64,000 nt of DNA. Origin: Brevibacterium luteolum. GTDB taxonomy: Bacteria > Actinomycetota > Actinomycetes > Actinomycetales > Brevibacteriaceae. Below the pieces are notes generated by a model. The model saw nothing but the letters and a program-made list of their open reading frames with translations, was not told the DNA's origin and made no database searches. Within the stretch, counting starts at the first letter, position 1. Every line of letters begins with the position of its first letter. Positions 38,726 to 47,565 of the stretch are shown one piece after another. The stretch covers positions 62,001 through 126,000 of the forward strand of contig NZ_JABEMC010000002.1 in NCBI RefSeq assembly GCF_013004595.1. The letters run 5' to 3'. A program made the position numbers and the translations under genes.

Positions 38726-38758
38726 TGATCCCGCCCTGTCATCTGCAGGGCGGGATCA
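38726..38758 (-). terminator. Terminator of glcB
   Basis: TGATCCCGCCCTG and its exact complement form a 13-bp stem with a seven-base loop, ending 13 bases after the glcB stop. Confidence 0.8.
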
Positions 38759-38770
38759 GACGGCTGCCGC

Positions 38771-40969
38771 TCAGGCGCGCTGCTCGGCCTTCTTGGCCCG
38801 GCGGGCGCGGTGCAGGATCGGCTCGGTGTAGCCGCTGGGCTGGCTGGCGCCGTCGACGATGAGCGAGCGGGCGGCTTCGAAGGCGATGCCGCTGCCCTTG
38901 CCGTCGGTGACGAGCGGCTCGTAGTTCGGATCGCCGGCGTTCTGCTCATCGACCACGGCGGCTAGGCGGTTGAGGCTCTCGTCAACCTGGTCGAGGCTGA
39001 TGACGTCATGGGCGAGCCAGTTGGCCAGCAGCTGGCTGGAGATGCGCAGGGTGGCGCGGTCCTCCATGAGAGCGACGTCGTGGATGTCGGGCACCTTCGA
39101 GCAGCCGACACCCTGGTCGACCCAGCGCACCACGTAGCCGAGGATCGACTGGACGTTCTCATCGACCTCGGTCTGGCGCTCCTCGTCGCTCAGCGAGGCC
39201 GGGTCGCCCAGCGGCAGCACGAGCAGCGGGTCGAGCCCGGCGGGTTCACGGGTGGCGATCTCGCTCTGGATCTCGAAGGCGTCTGCCTGGTGGTAGTGCA
39301 GCGCGTGCAGGGTGGCGGCGGTCGGCGAGGGCACCCAGGCGGCGGTCGCGCCGGCCTTCACGTGGCCGATCTTCTGCTTAAGCATGTCGTGCATGAGGTC
39401 GGGCATCGCCCACATGCCCTTGCCGATCTGGGCGTGGCCGCGGAAGCCGGCGGCCAGGCCGATATCGACATTGGCATCCTCGTAGGCCTTGAGGAAGCTC
39501 TGGGACTTCATCTCGGCCTTGCGCACGACCGGCCCGGCCTGCATCGAGGTGTGGATCTCATCGCCGGTGCGGTCGAGGAAGCCGGTGTTGATGAATACGA
39601 CGCGGTCGGCTGCCTGGGCGATCGCGGCGGCGAGGTTGGCGCTCGTGCGGCGCTCCTCGTCCATGATGCCGATCTTGAGCGTGCGCGCAGGCAGGTCAAG
39701 GAGCTGCTCGACGCGGGCGAAGAGCTCGACGGCGAAGGCGACTTCGTCGGGCCCGTGCATCTTCGGCTTGACGATGTACATCGAGCCAGCACGCGAGTTG
39801 CCGGTTCCTGCTCGCAGGGCCGGTGCGGCGGCGAGCGCGGTCATGATGGCGTCGAGGATGCCCTCGGGGACCTCCTTGCCGTCGGCGCCGAGCACGGCGT
39901 CGGTGGTCATGAGGTGGCCGACGTTGCGCACGAACAGCACCGACCGGCCCGGCAGGGAGATCTCGCCGCTGCCATTGGGGGCGACATAGGTGCGGTCGGG
40001 GTTGAGCGAGCGGGTGAAGGTGCGGCCGTTCTTCGTCACCTCTTGGGACAGGGTGCCGGTGGCCAGGCCGCGCCAGTTGCGGTAGCAGTGCGTCTTGTCC
40101 TCGGCATCGACGGCGGCGACGGAGTCTTCGAGGTCGATGATGGTGGTGACGGCGGATTCGACGACGATGTCTTCGATGCCGGCGGCGTCGGTCTTTCCGA
40201 TCGTGCCGGTGGGGTCGAAGACGATGTCGATGTGCAGGCCGTTGTGCAGCAGCAGGACGTTCGTCGGCGAGTCCGGGTCACCAGCGAAGCCGGCGAACAC
40301 CTCGGGCTTGGCGAGCGTGGCCTCACTGCCGCCGTTGAGTGTCACGTGCAGCTGGCCATCGGCGATCCGGTAGCCGGTGGCGTCGGCGTGCGAGCCCTCG
40401 GTGAGTGCTGCGGCCTGGTCGAGCAGTTCGCGGCCCTTGGCGATGACGGCGGCGCCGCGGGTCGGGTTGTAGCCGCTGCCCGGTGCCAGCTCACCGCTCT
40501 GGTCGATGGCGTCGGTGCCGTAGTAGGCGTCGTAGAGCGAACCCCAGCGGGCATTGGCGGCGTTGATGGCGAAGCGGGCGTTGGAGACCGGCACGACGAG
40601 CTGCGGGCCGGCCTGGTCGGTGATCTCCGGGTCGACGTTCTCGGTGGTGACCGTGACGTTCTCCGGTGCGGGGACGAGGTAGCCGATCTCCTCGAGGAAC
40701 GCCCGGTACTCCTTGGCATCCGGGGCGCCGGGGTTTTTGCGGTGGTAGTCGTCGATCTTGTGCTGCAGCTGCTCGCGGATGTCCAGCAGCTCGCGGTTGC
40801 GCGGGGTGAGGTCGGCCAGCAGCTCAGCGACTCCGCTCCAGAACGCGTCGGCCTTGATGCCGGCCGCCGGCAGCGCCTCGCGTTCGGTGAAGTCAGCCAG
40901 CTCAGCGGCGACCTGCAGACCAGCGCGGGTCACTGTGTTCGATGCGGTCGTCTGATTATTGTCAGTCAT
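38771..40969 (-). CDS. glcB: Malate synthase G
   Basis: At 732 residues this is the monomeric malate synthase G that condenses glyoxylate with acetyl-CoA to malate. Diagnostic blocks include [17 protein letters not shown], the active-site region [35 protein letters not shown] with [11 protein letters not shown], and the late catalytic [33 protein letters not shown]. The frame reaches 41017, but the ATG at 40969 has GGAGGA six bases upstream and sits two codons after an ATG abutting the same site. It would support growth on acetate or fatty acids. Isocitrate lyase is not in this window. Confidence 0.95.
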   Translation of the reverse strand: MTDNNQTTASNTVTRAGLQVAAELADFTEREALPAAGIKADAFWSGVAELLADLTPRNRELLDIREQLQHKIDDYHRKNPGAPDAKEYRAFLEEIGYLVPAPENVTVTTENVDPEITDQAGPQLVVPVSNARFAINAANARWGSLYDAYYGTDAIDQSGELAPGSGYNPTRGAAVIAKGRELLDQAAALTEGSHADATGYRIADGQLHVTLNGGSEATLAKPEVFAGFAGDPDSPTNVLLLHNGLHIDIVFDPTGTIGKTDAAGIEDIVVESAVTTIIDLEDSVAAVDAEDKTHCYRNWRGLATGTLSQEVTKNGRTFTRSLNPDRTYVAPNGSGEISLPGRSVLFVRNVGHLMTTDAVLGADGKEVPEGILDAIMTALAAAPALRAGTGNSRAGSMYIVKPKMHGPDEVAFAVELFARVEQLLDLPARTLKIGIMDEERRTSANLAAAIAQAADRVVFINTGFLDRTGDEIHTSMQAGPVVRKAEMKSQSFLKAYEDANVDIGLAAGFRGHAQIGKGMWAMPDLMHDMLKQKIGHVKAGATAAWVPSPTAATLHALHYHQADAFEIQSEIATREPAGLDPLLVLPLGDPASLSDEERQTEVDENVQSILGYVVRWVDQGVGCSKVPDIHDVALMEDRATLRISSQLLANWLAHDVISLDQVDESLNRLAAVVDEQNAGDPNYEPLVTDGKGSGIAFEAARSLIVDGASQPSGYTEPILHRARRAKKAEQRA

Positions 40970-41342
40970 CGTCATTCCTCCATGCCGGGGATGCAGGGGG
41001 ATGCTGCGAGCGGGCATACCTGCACTATAGATTCCATTACGTGGAATAGTGTATCTATATTGCGGATGCTTGTGAAGCAGCTCTCAACGACCGGGTTCGT
41101 CGGGCATTGAGAGCACCAGATTCGGCCATGACAATGCGGGTGATGGGATCGGCTCCGATCTTCTTCATCCGGTTGAGGGAGACGGCAATGCCCCGCTCGA
41201 CTGCCGCGCAGCCGCCGGAACGTCCTGTTCCAGCTCCGCAGGGGTCGGCCGTCGTCTGCATTGCGGGCGCTCACCTCGGTCCGCTGACGAGGTGCGGGCC
41301 CGGGGAGGCGGCAGCGGCTGTGTCCTCGGTTAGAGTGGGGGC
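40970..41342. other. Divergent intergenic region between glcB and xthA
   Basis: The gap holds an AT-rich inverted repeat near glcB (41031-41047). Most of the remainder (41055-41261) is open on the minus strand but matches no protein I recognise; it could be a decayed regulator fragment. No RNA gene is seen. Confidence 0.45.
41031..41047 (-). promoter_or_regulatory. Probable operator upstream of glcB
   Basis: ATTCCA-TTACG-TGGAAT is a perfect 6-base inverted repeat with a five-base centre. Its near edge is 62 bases before the glcB ATG, inside an AT-rich stretch (CTATAGATTCC ... GTGTATCTATAT) that likely contains the promoter. Its TGGAAT/ATTCCA arms recall IclR-type sites, which often regulate glyoxylate genes, but the regulator is unknown. 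Confidence 0.5.
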
Positions 41343-42134
41343 GTGCGAATCGCTACGTGGAACGTGAACTCTGTCAGGGCCCGCGCCGAACGCATCGGTG
41401 CATGGCTGGAGCGCTCGGATGCCGATGTGCTCGCCATCCAGGAACTCAAGTGCAAGGACGCGCAGATGCCTGTCGCGGTCTTCGAGGAGCGCGGGTACGA
41501 AGTCGCCTATCACGGGCTGAACCAGTGGAACGGGGTGGCGATCGCCTCCCGGGTGGGGCTTGCCGATGTGCAGCTCGGCTTCGAGAACGTGCCCGGCTTC
41601 GGCGATGACGACGCCGTGGAGGCCCGCGCCATCAACGCCGACTGCGGCGGGGTGCGCGTGCATTCGCTGTATGTGCCCAACGGCCGCGAGCTCGATCACC
41701 CGCACTATGACTACAAGCTGCGGTGGCTGTCGGCGCTGCGCCAGGACGTCTCCGCGCAGCTAGCCGAAGACCCTAAGGCCAAGCTCGTGCTCTGCGGTGA
41801 CTTCAATGTCGCCCCGCACGATGAGGACGTGTGGGACATGGAGGCCTTCGCCGGCTGCACGCACGTCTCCCAGCCTGAGCGCGACGCCTTTCAGGCACTC
41901 CTCGACGCCGGCCTGACCGATGTCGCCCGCCCGTTCACTCCCGGCCCCGGTGTGTACACGTACTGGGACTACCAGAAGCTGCGCTTCCCCAAGAAGGAGG
42001 GCATGCGCATCGACTTCCAGCTCGCCTCCGCGACCCTCGCCGAGGCAGCGACCGGTGCGTTCATCGATCGCGAGGAGCGCAAGGGCAAGGGAGCATCCGA
42101 CCACGCCCCGGTCGTCGTCGACTACGCGCTCTGA
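41343..42134 (+). CDS. xthA: Exodeoxyribonuclease III (AP endonuclease family)
   Basis: The 263-residue protein is an exonuclease III homologue acting in base-excision repair at abasic sites and 3' blocked ends. Active-site motifs appear in order: WNVNSVRAR, QELKCKD with the metal-binding Glu, SLYVPNGRELDHPHYDYKLRWL, LCGDFNVAPHDEDVWD, and YTYWDYQ followed by GMRIDFQLAS and SDHAPVVVDY. GTG start. A small membrane protein gene follows 86 bases later, and the pair converges on clpB. Confidence 0.94.
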   Translation: MRIATWNVNSVRARAERIGAWLERSDADVLAIQELKCKDAQMPVAVFEERGYEVAYHGLNQWNGVAIASRVGLADVQLGFENVPGFGDDDAVEARAINADCGGVRVHSLYVPNGRELDHPHYDYKLRWLSALRQDVSAQLAEDPKAKLVLCGDFNVAPHDEDVWDMEAFAGCTHVSQPERDAFQALLDAGLTDVARPFTPGPGVYTYWDYQKLRFPKKEGMRIDFQLASATLAEAATGAFIDREERKGKGASDHAPVVVDYAL

Positions 42135-42176
42135 GCTGACCCTCAGCCGGCCTCGCTAGCCTGACGGGAAACCGCG

Positions 42177-42197
42177 CACCGGCCGCTGCGGCCGGTG
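42177..42197 (+). terminator. Hairpin after xthA
   Basis: CACCGGCCG and its exact complement form a 9-bp stem with a CTG loop between xthA and the next gene. It is short and could also be a simple GC-rich palindrome. Confidence 0.45.
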
Positions 42198-42220
42198 ACC
42201 GATCCCCGAAAGGCTCCCGC

Positions 42221-42454
42221 ATGCACACGCAGTCGCACCGTCTCCTCCCCTGGTCCAGTGCCGGTCTCGCCGCCCTCGGCGTGGGCCTGCTCATCACCTG
42301 GGCCGTCAGCATGTACAACTACGGCGTCTACGTCGATGAGCACGCACTCGGCGGGGACATCCGGCCGATCGAAATCATCCTCTTCCTCTCCGGGGTTGGG
42401 GCCGTCATCGCAGCGATGGTTCTCTTCGTCATCTGGCAGCGGCGCAGCGCCTAG
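42221..42454 (+). CDS. Small two-helix membrane protein of unknown function
   Basis: The 77-residue protein has two hydrophobic segments (about residues 13-31 and 50-70) separated by a polar loop (MYNYGVYVDEHALGGDIRPIE), with positive ends, so both termini are probably cytoplasmic. AAAGG lies eight bases before the ATG. A proper ribosome-binding site and a terminator directly after the stop support a real gene. I do not recognise the family. Confidence 0.65.
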   Translation: MHTQSHRLLPWSSAGLAALGVGLLITWAVSMYNYGVYVDEHALGGDIRPIEIILFLSGVGAVIAAMVLFVIWQRRSA

Positions 42455-42466
42455 ACACAGACGAAG

Positions 42467-42500
42467 AAGCGGCGGGCTGGTTCTCACCAGCCCGCCGCTT
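42467..42500. terminator. Bidirectional terminator between the small membrane protein gene and clpB
   Basis: AAGCGGCGGGCTGGT and its complement make a perfect 15-bp stem with a TCTC loop, between two convergent genes. Confidence 0.82.
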
Positions 42501-42513
42501 GCTCTGCCGAGGG

Positions 42514-45180
42514 TCAGTCGATGACCTCGCCATCGATGATCTCGGGATCATCCCCGTCATCGTCAGCCTCGCCTCCCGTGACAGAGGTGAGGGTCAGACC
42601 CTCCCCAGCGCCCGCCTCGGCGCTGGTGTCCGGGCGATCGACGCGCACGGTGTCGCCGTCGCGCACAGCACCGGCGAGGATCTCGCGGGCCAGCCGGTCG
42701 CCGATCTCGCGCTGCACGAGCCGGCGCAGCGGGCGAGCGCCGTAGGCCGGGTCGTAACCCTCCCGGGCGAGCCACTCGGCGGCCGCCGGAGTGATCTCCA
42801 GGTTGATCCGGCGCTCGGTGAGCCGGGCCTGCATGGCAGCGATCTGCAGGTCGACGATCCGGGCGAGCTCGTCCTGGCTGAGGGCATCGAAGATGACGAT
42901 GTCATCGAGCCGGTTGAGGAACTCGGGCTTGAACGCCGAATGCACCACACCCATCACCTGTTTGTGCTGCTGTTCGACGTCGAGCGTCTGGTCGACCAGG
43001 AACTGCGAGCCCAGGTTCGAGGTGAGGATGAGGATCGTGTTGCGGAAGTCCACGGTCCGGCCCTGGCCGTCGGTCAGGCGACCGTCGTCGAGGACCTGGA
43101 GCAGGATGTCGAAGACATCCGCGTGGGCCTTCTCCACCTCATCAAGCAGCACCACCGAATACGGGCGGCGGCGCACCGCCTCGGTCAGCTGACCACCAGA
43201 TTCGTAACCGACGTATCCGGGAGGCGCACCGACGAGACGGGAGACCGAGTGCTTCTCGCCGTACTCACTCATATCGATGCGCACGAGCGCGCGCTCGTCA
43301 TCGAAGAGGAAGTCGGCAAGCGCCTTCGCCAGCTCGGTCTTGCCCACACCGGTCGGACCGAGGAACAGGAACGAACCGGTCGGGCGGTTCGGGTCCGAGA
43401 CCCCGGCGCGCGAACGGCGGATCGCATCGGCGACCGAGCGCACGGCAGACTGCTGGCCGATGAGCCGGCGGCCGATGTACTCCTCAGCATGCAGGAGCTT
43501 CTCGCGCTCGCCTTCGAGTAGCCGGCCGGCGGGAATGCCGGTCCAGGCTGCGACGACCTCGGCGATGTCGTTCTCAGTGACCTGGTCGCCGACCATCGTC
43601 TGCGCACCGGCCCTGGACTCAGCCGCCTCGGCTTCGGCGATCTGCTTCTCCACGGCCGGGATCTCGCCGTAGAGCAGGCGCGAGGCCTTCTCCAGGTCGA
43701 CGTCGCGGCGGGCAATCTCGGCCTGCGAGCGCAGCTCGTCGAGCTTCTCGCGCAGCTCGCCGACGCGGTTGATGTCCGCGCGCTGTTTCTCCCATGCGGC
43801 GTTGAGACCGGCGAGCTCCTCCTGCTTGTCAGCCAGGTCCTCGCGCAGGGCGGCCAGCCGCTCGACCGAGGCCGGATCGGATTCCTTGGCCAGGGCCATC
43901 TCCTCCATCTTCAGCCGGTCGACGGCGCGGGAGAGCTCGTCGATCTCGACGGGAGCGGAGTCGATCTCCATGCGCAGCCGGCTGGCGGCCTCATCGACGA
44001 GGTCGATGGCCTTGTCCGGCAGCTGACGGTCGGCGATGTAGCGGTTCGACAGGCTGGCCGCGGCCACGAGTGCGGAGTCGGCGATCGTGACCTTGTGGTG
44101 GGCTTCGTAGCGCTCCTTGAGCCCGCGCAGGATCGCGATGGTGTCCTCGACACTCGGCTCGCCGACGAACACCTGCTGGAAGCGGCGTTCGAGCGCGGGA
44201 TCCTTTTCGATGTTCTCGCGGTACTCATCAAGCGTGGTGGCACCGACCATGCGCAGCTCACCGCGGGCGAGCATCGGTTTGAGCATGTTGCCGGCGTCCA
44301 TCGAGGAGTCACCGGAGGCACCGGCACCCACAAGCGTGTGCAGCTCGTCGATGAAGGTGATGACCTGGCCGTCGGAGGACTTGATCTCCTCGAGCACGGC
44401 CTTGAGGCGCTCCTCGAACTCACCGCGGTACTTCGCGCCTGCGACCATCGCGGAGAGGTCGAGGCTGATGAGGCTCTTGTTGCGCAGCGATTCGGGCACG
44501 TCACCGGCGACGATGCGCTGGGCGAGGCCTTCGACGACGGCGGTCTTGCCGACGCCGGGTTCGCCGATGAGCACCGGGTTGTTCTTTGTGCGGCGCGAGA
44601 GCACCTGCACGACCCGGCGGATCTCCGAGTCACGGCCGATGACCGGATCGAGTTTGCCCTCGCGAGCCTGGGCGGTGAGGTCGACGCCGAACTTCTCCAG
44701 GGACTGGAAGGTGTCCTCGGGGTTCTCGCTGGTGACCTTTCTGCCGCCGCGCACCTCGGGCAGGGCGGCGAGCAGGCCGTCGCGCGTGACGGACTGGCTG
44801 GTCAGCAGCCGGCCGACCTCGCCGGTGTCAGCGGCTGCGGCGATGAGCAGGTGCTCAGTGGAGACGAATTGATCGCCGAGGGCCTGCATCTCCTGTTCGG
44901 CGTTGTTGATGAGCTGCAGTGCCTGACGGGACAGCTGGGGCTGGGAGACCGACGAGCCCGAGGCCGACGGCAGACCGGCGACGGTCCGCTCAGCCTCTGC
45001 CCGAATGGCGGCCGGGTCGGCGCCCATGTGCTCGAGCAAGGCGGCGGCGATGCTCTCAGGCTGGCTGAGCAGTGCCGTAAGCAGGTGAGCCGGCTCGACC
45101 TGCGAGTTGCCGCGGGTGACGGCATCCTTGACCGCTGCGGAGAGCACCTCCTGCGATTTGGTGGTGAACTTGGCTTCCAT
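42514..45180 (-). CDS. clpB: ATP-dependent chaperone ClpB
   Basis: ClpB (888 residues) is a Hsp100 disaggregase that works with DnaK. It shows the Clp_N repeats ([13 protein letters not shown]..), a first AAA+ domain (Walker A GEPGVGKT), a coiled-coil middle region (about residues 405-525), a second AAA+ domain (GPTGVGKT, with [15 protein letters not shown] following) and the C-terminal D2-small domain. The ATG at 45180 has AAGGA six bases upstream; the open frame extends 22 codons further without support. A HAIR element 79 bases upstream indicates HspR control. The last 30 residues are acidic, as usual in actinobacteria. Confidence 0.96.
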   Translation of the reverse strand: MEAKFTTKSQEVLSAAVKDAVTRGNSQVEPAHLLTALLSQPESIAAALLEHMGADPAAIRAEAERTVAGLPSASGSSVSQPQLSRQALQLINNAEQEMQALGDQFVSTEHLLIAAAADTGEVGRLLTSQSVTRDGLLAALPEVRGGRKVTSENPEDTFQSLEKFGVDLTAQAREGKLDPVIGRDSEIRRVVQVLSRRTKNNPVLIGEPGVGKTAVVEGLAQRIVAGDVPESLRNKSLISLDLSAMVAGAKYRGEFEERLKAVLEEIKSSDGQVITFIDELHTLVGAGASGDSSMDAGNMLKPMLARGELRMVGATTLDEYRENIEKDPALERRFQQVFVGEPSVEDTIAILRGLKERYEAHHKVTIADSALVAAASLSNRYIADRQLPDKAIDLVDEAASRLRMEIDSAPVEIDELSRAVDRLKMEEMALAKESDPASVERLAALREDLADKQEELAGLNAAWEKQRADINRVGELREKLDELRSQAEIARRDVDLEKASRLLYGEIPAVEKQIAEAEAAESRAGAQTMVGDQVTENDIAEVVAAWTGIPAGRLLEGEREKLLHAEEYIGRRLIGQQSAVRSVADAIRRSRAGVSDPNRPTGSFLFLGPTGVGKTELAKALADFLFDDERALVRIDMSEYGEKHSVSRLVGAPPGYVGYESGGQLTEAVRRRPYSVVLLDEVEKAHADVFDILLQVLDDGRLTDGQGRTVDFRNTILILTSNLGSQFLVDQTLDVEQQHKQVMGVVHSAFKPEFLNRLDDIVIFDALSQDELARIVDLQIAAMQARLTERRINLEITPAAAEWLAREGYDPAYGARPLRRLVQREIGDRLAREILAGAVRDGDTVRVDRPDTSAEAGAGEGLTLTSVTGGEADDDGDDPEIIDGEVID

Positions 45181-45473
45181 AGGAGTTCCTTTCGGCGCCG
45201 GCATACCGACGCGGATCAGCATGAATGTGAATCTTCTGATCAGCACAACACCGTCAAACTTGAGTCTATTCCACTCAACCCTGGTTTTCGAGAGGTTTGA
45301 TGCGCATACGCCACCCGTGAGGAAGGCTGCGAAAGTCCCATCTCAACGCCGGTGGTCGCACGAGTGAGGCGCTCGCCAAAGGCCCGATCAGCTCAACGGG
45401 CACCGCCCTTCAGGCCACAGCAGATCGGTTTCCGACGGGCCCACATGCGCAAAATGTCGGGACCATCGGACAG
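45181..45473. other. Intergenic region between clpB and PIN toxin gene 1
   Basis: It contains the clpB promoter with the HAIR operator (45259-45279). Between 45285 and 45473 I see no gene, repeat or terminator-like structure. Confidence 0.5.
45259..45279 (-). promoter_or_regulatory. HAIR operator (HspR binding site) upstream of clpB
   Basis: CTTGAGT-CTATTCC-ACTCAAC matches the HspR consensus CTTGAGT-N7-ACTCAAG at 13 of 14 positions. HspR represses dnaK and clpB operons in actinobacteria. Its position about 80 bases before the clpB start fits direct control. The hspR gene is not in this window. Confidence 0.88.
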
Positions 45474-46058
45474 TCAGTCGGAGTTGGTCTGACCCGCCAG
45501 CACATCTGACACAGCACGGGCAAAACGGGGCGCACCACTTCGCGACAGCTTCGCGAGCAAGGTCTCCACGGTGACCGGCGGCCGCCTCATTGCAGCCGCT
45601 TGGTCTTTCACGACTCGGCAGATCGCACCCGGACTCAGGTCAAGTTGGTCCAGCAAGAAGTCATCGAGCCGAGTCGCTTCCAACCCGAGAGGTTCTAGAA
45701 CCCTTTCAGGGAAGTCCTTGGTGTTCTCGGTGATGATTGCATCAGCGCGACCGCGGAGGGCAGCCGCGACTACGTGCCGGTCATCAGGGTCGGGTAACTC
45801 GACAGCTCGCTCAATGGGCTCCCATCCTTCGACGAGGGCGTCCTTGAACGCATAGTCCATCGAACGAAATCGGCTGAGGAATCTACTCTCGTCCACCTCT
45901 GGGTGAGTTCGCGCTAACGCCTTTAGCGCCTCGTCGACAACCTTGGCCGACCACAAGGGACGAAAGGTCCCCGCATCAGCGATACGCAGCAAGGTGTCAC
46001 ACGGCGCAATCGGCACCAACACGCATGCGTCAAGGACGACTGTGAAGCGCGACGTCAG
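45474..46058 (-). CDS. PIN-domain toxin (pair 1), conserved N-terminus lacks a standard start codon
   Basis: The frame after the antitoxin stop reads LTSRFTVVLDACVLVPIAPCD, matching the N-terminus of PIN toxin 2 at 55574 (AVVLDACTLVPI) with the first catalytic Asp. No ATG, GTG or TTG lies before that Asp; only a CTG directly behind the antitoxin TGA. The first usable GTG at 46022 falls two codons after the Asp, so a product from there lacks strand 1 and Asp. The rest is intact: acidic residues at EALKAL and DPDDRHVVAAAL, TENTKDFP, and the helical C-terminus. I give the frame from the CTG; a decayed start is the other reading. PIN toxins cut RNA. Confidence 0.68.
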   Translation of the reverse strand: MTSRFTVVLDACVLVPIAPCDTLLRIADAGTFRPLWSAKVVDEALKALARTHPEVDESRFLSRFRSMDYAFKDALVEGWEPIERAVELPDPDDRHVVAAALRGRADAIITENTKDFPERVLEPLGLEATRLDDFLLDQLDLSPGAICRVVKDQAAAMRRPPVTVETLLAKLSRSGAPRFARAVSDVLAGQTNSD

Positions 46059-46565
46059 TCACGACTTCCGTGCCTCAGCCAGCGCCTCCCGATAGGCCGC
46101 GGGCTCGACATCGTATAGACCGTCCTCTTCGGCTTGCCGAGTCAGCTCGTCCAGCCGGCTGCGGCGTTCCGCGCGCTTGCGTTCCCGATACGCCAGAACA
46201 TCGTGCAACCGAAGCCTACGGTGCCGCGACTGTCCGAATCGCTCGAACGGCAACTCATGCTCTTCCAGTAGACGAACCAAGGTATTCCGGCTTACGCCTA
46301 GCAGATCGGCGGCCTGCTGTGTTGTCAGCTGCTTGTCGATCGGCTCAATACTGACGGATGCTCCTCGTTCCATCGCGCTCACGACCCTGCGGAGCACCTC
46401 GTACGCAGGGAGTGGCAACGGGATCTGTTCACCGTCCGGACCCAGAAGCACAGCTGGAGCAGGCTGATTCTCCAGGAAGCGCGCCAATTCGAGCATGTCG
46501 TGGAGATCCTCAGGAGGTTCGACGACATGCTCGTCTCGCGCACCCCGGTTCTTGGTATTGCTCAT
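46059..46565 (-). CDS. Excisionase-type HTH antitoxin (pair 1)
   Basis: This 168-residue protein has an acidic N-terminal helix, a linker, and a MerR/excisionase-like helix-turn-helix (LTTQQAADLLGVSRNTLVRLLEEHELPFERFGQSRHRRLRLHDVLAYRE) with a charged C-terminal helix. It is homologous to the antitoxin at 55176, and the next gene is a PIN toxin, so it is the DNA-binding antitoxin of a type II pair. I start at 46565, six bases after GATAAT, which implies a leaderless transcript; frames further upstream would run over the motif shared with pair 2. It is divergent from a crotonase-family gene. Confidence 0.78.
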   Translation of the reverse strand: MSNTKNRGARDEHVVEPPEDLHDMLELARFLENQPAPAVLLGPDGEQIPLPLPAYEVLRRVVSAMERGASVSIEPIDKQLTTQQAADLLGVSRNTLVRLLEEHELPFERFGQSRHRRLRLHDVLAYRERKRAERRSRLDELTRQAEEDGLYDVEPAAYREALAEARKS

Positions 46566-46576
46566 GCCTATATTAT

Positions 46577-46590
46577 CGCCCAAAACGGTC
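46577..46590 (-). promoter_or_regulatory. Candidate operator of toxin-antitoxin pair 1
   Basis: On the minus strand GACCGTTTTGGGCG, 11 bases before the antitoxin ATG, matches GAGCGTTTTGAGCG upstream of pair 2 at 12 of 14 positions. The following GATAAT likely is the -10 box, so binding here would block transcription. Confidence 0.5.
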
Positions 46591-46694
46591 AAATCAGCCA
46601 TATCGACCATACCTTCGGATGCAGAACCGCATCTTTGACCAGACGCCAGAGCGCCACAAGCGCAGGCGTCCGTGGCGGGTGTCACACTGGTGCC

Positions 46695-47522
46695 ATGACG
46701 AACGAATCTGCCACCACCGCCTCGGGACCGGCCACCACTGATGCACCTGTCACTGTCACCGTCGAGGGCGCGGTCGCCCTCGTCATGATCGATGCCGCCC
46801 AGACCCGCAACGCCCTGTCGATGCCGGTCATGAGTGCGCTCATCGACGCGCTCACCGAGATCGGCGAGCGCACCGATGTGCACGCTGTTGTGCTCTCGAC
46901 TGCCGGGCACGTGTTCTGCTCCGGCCACGATCTCAAGGAGATCCGCGGGGCCGACCATGCCCGGCAGCAGGAGATCTTCGAGCGCTGCTCGCAGCTCATG
47001 CTGCTCATCCAGTCGATCCCGCAGCCGGTCATCGCCGCTGTCCAGGGTGTTGCCACGGCGGCCGGCTGCCAGCTGGTGGCCACCTGCGATCTCGCAGTCG
47101 CTGCCGAATCAGCCCGGTTCGGCACCCCGGGTGTGCGCATCGGGCTGTTCTGCTCGACGCCGATGGTTGCGCTCTCGCGTGCGGTGCCGCGCAAGACGGC
47201 GATGCGGATGCTCATGACCGGTGACCTGCTCACCTCCGAGGAGGCGATGGGGTTCGGGCTCGTCTCCCATGTCGTGGCTGATGACGAGCTCGCCGCTGCC
47301 GCCTCGGAAGTGGCGCAGAAGGTCGCCGAGGCCTCGGCTGCGACCGTGGCGATCGGCAAGGAGGCGTTCTACCAGCAGATTCACCTCGATACGCCGGGCG
47401 CGTACGCGCAGATGTCAGAGACGATGGCCGCCAATGCCGTCATGCCCGATGCGCAGGAGGGCATCGATGCATTCCTGACGAAGCGCCAGCCGCAGTGGCA
47501 GCACCGCACGGACGGCACCTGA
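46695..47522 (+). CDS. Crotonase-family protein (ECHDC3-like), catalytic Glu residues missing
   Basis: The 275-residue protein has the crotonase fold: the oxyanion-hole blocks AGHVFCSGHDLKE and QPVIAAVQGVATAAGCQLVATCDLAVA, then FGTPGVRIGLFCS and a C-terminal trimerisation region. Where enoyl-CoA hydratase carries its two glutamates (GCEL and PEI patterns), this protein has GCQL and PGV, so classical hydration is unlikely. It is closest in layout to ECHDC3-type relatives. The start at 46695 precedes an unconserved Ala/Thr/Ser-rich N-terminus containing one dispersed motif copy. The frame extends upstream into the divergent promoter region, without support. Confidence 0.82.
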   Translation: MTNESATTASGPATTDAPVTVTVEGAVALVMIDAAQTRNALSMPVMSALIDALTEIGERTDVHAVVLSTAGHVFCSGHDLKEIRGADHARQQEIFERCSQLMLLIQSIPQPVIAAVQGVATAAGCQLVATCDLAVAAESARFGTPGVRIGLFCSTPMVALSRAVPRKTAMRMLMTGDLLTSEEAMGFGLVSHVVADDELAAAASEVAQKVAEASAATVAIGKEAFYQQIHLDTPGAYAQMSETMAANAVMPDAQEGIDAFLTKRQPQWQHRTDGT

Positions 47523-47565
47523 TCCAGGTCGCGGGACGGACTGCTGAGCTTGGTCGCGAACCGGG

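Noticed and set aside
41055-41261. Minus-strand frame of 68 codons between glcB and xthA
   Set aside because: Some text (RGIAVSLNRMKKIGADPITRI) looks protein-like and might be a fragment of a regulator, but I could not link it to a family, so it is not listed as a gene.
45986-46061. An RF2-type +1 frameshift (CCT TGA C) allowing PIN toxin 1 to start at the GTGA codon
   Set aside because: CCT TGA C does lead into DACVLVPI in the +1 frame, but that route would lose the conserved TVVL strand, which is intact in the other frame. A one-base indel upstream explains the data better.
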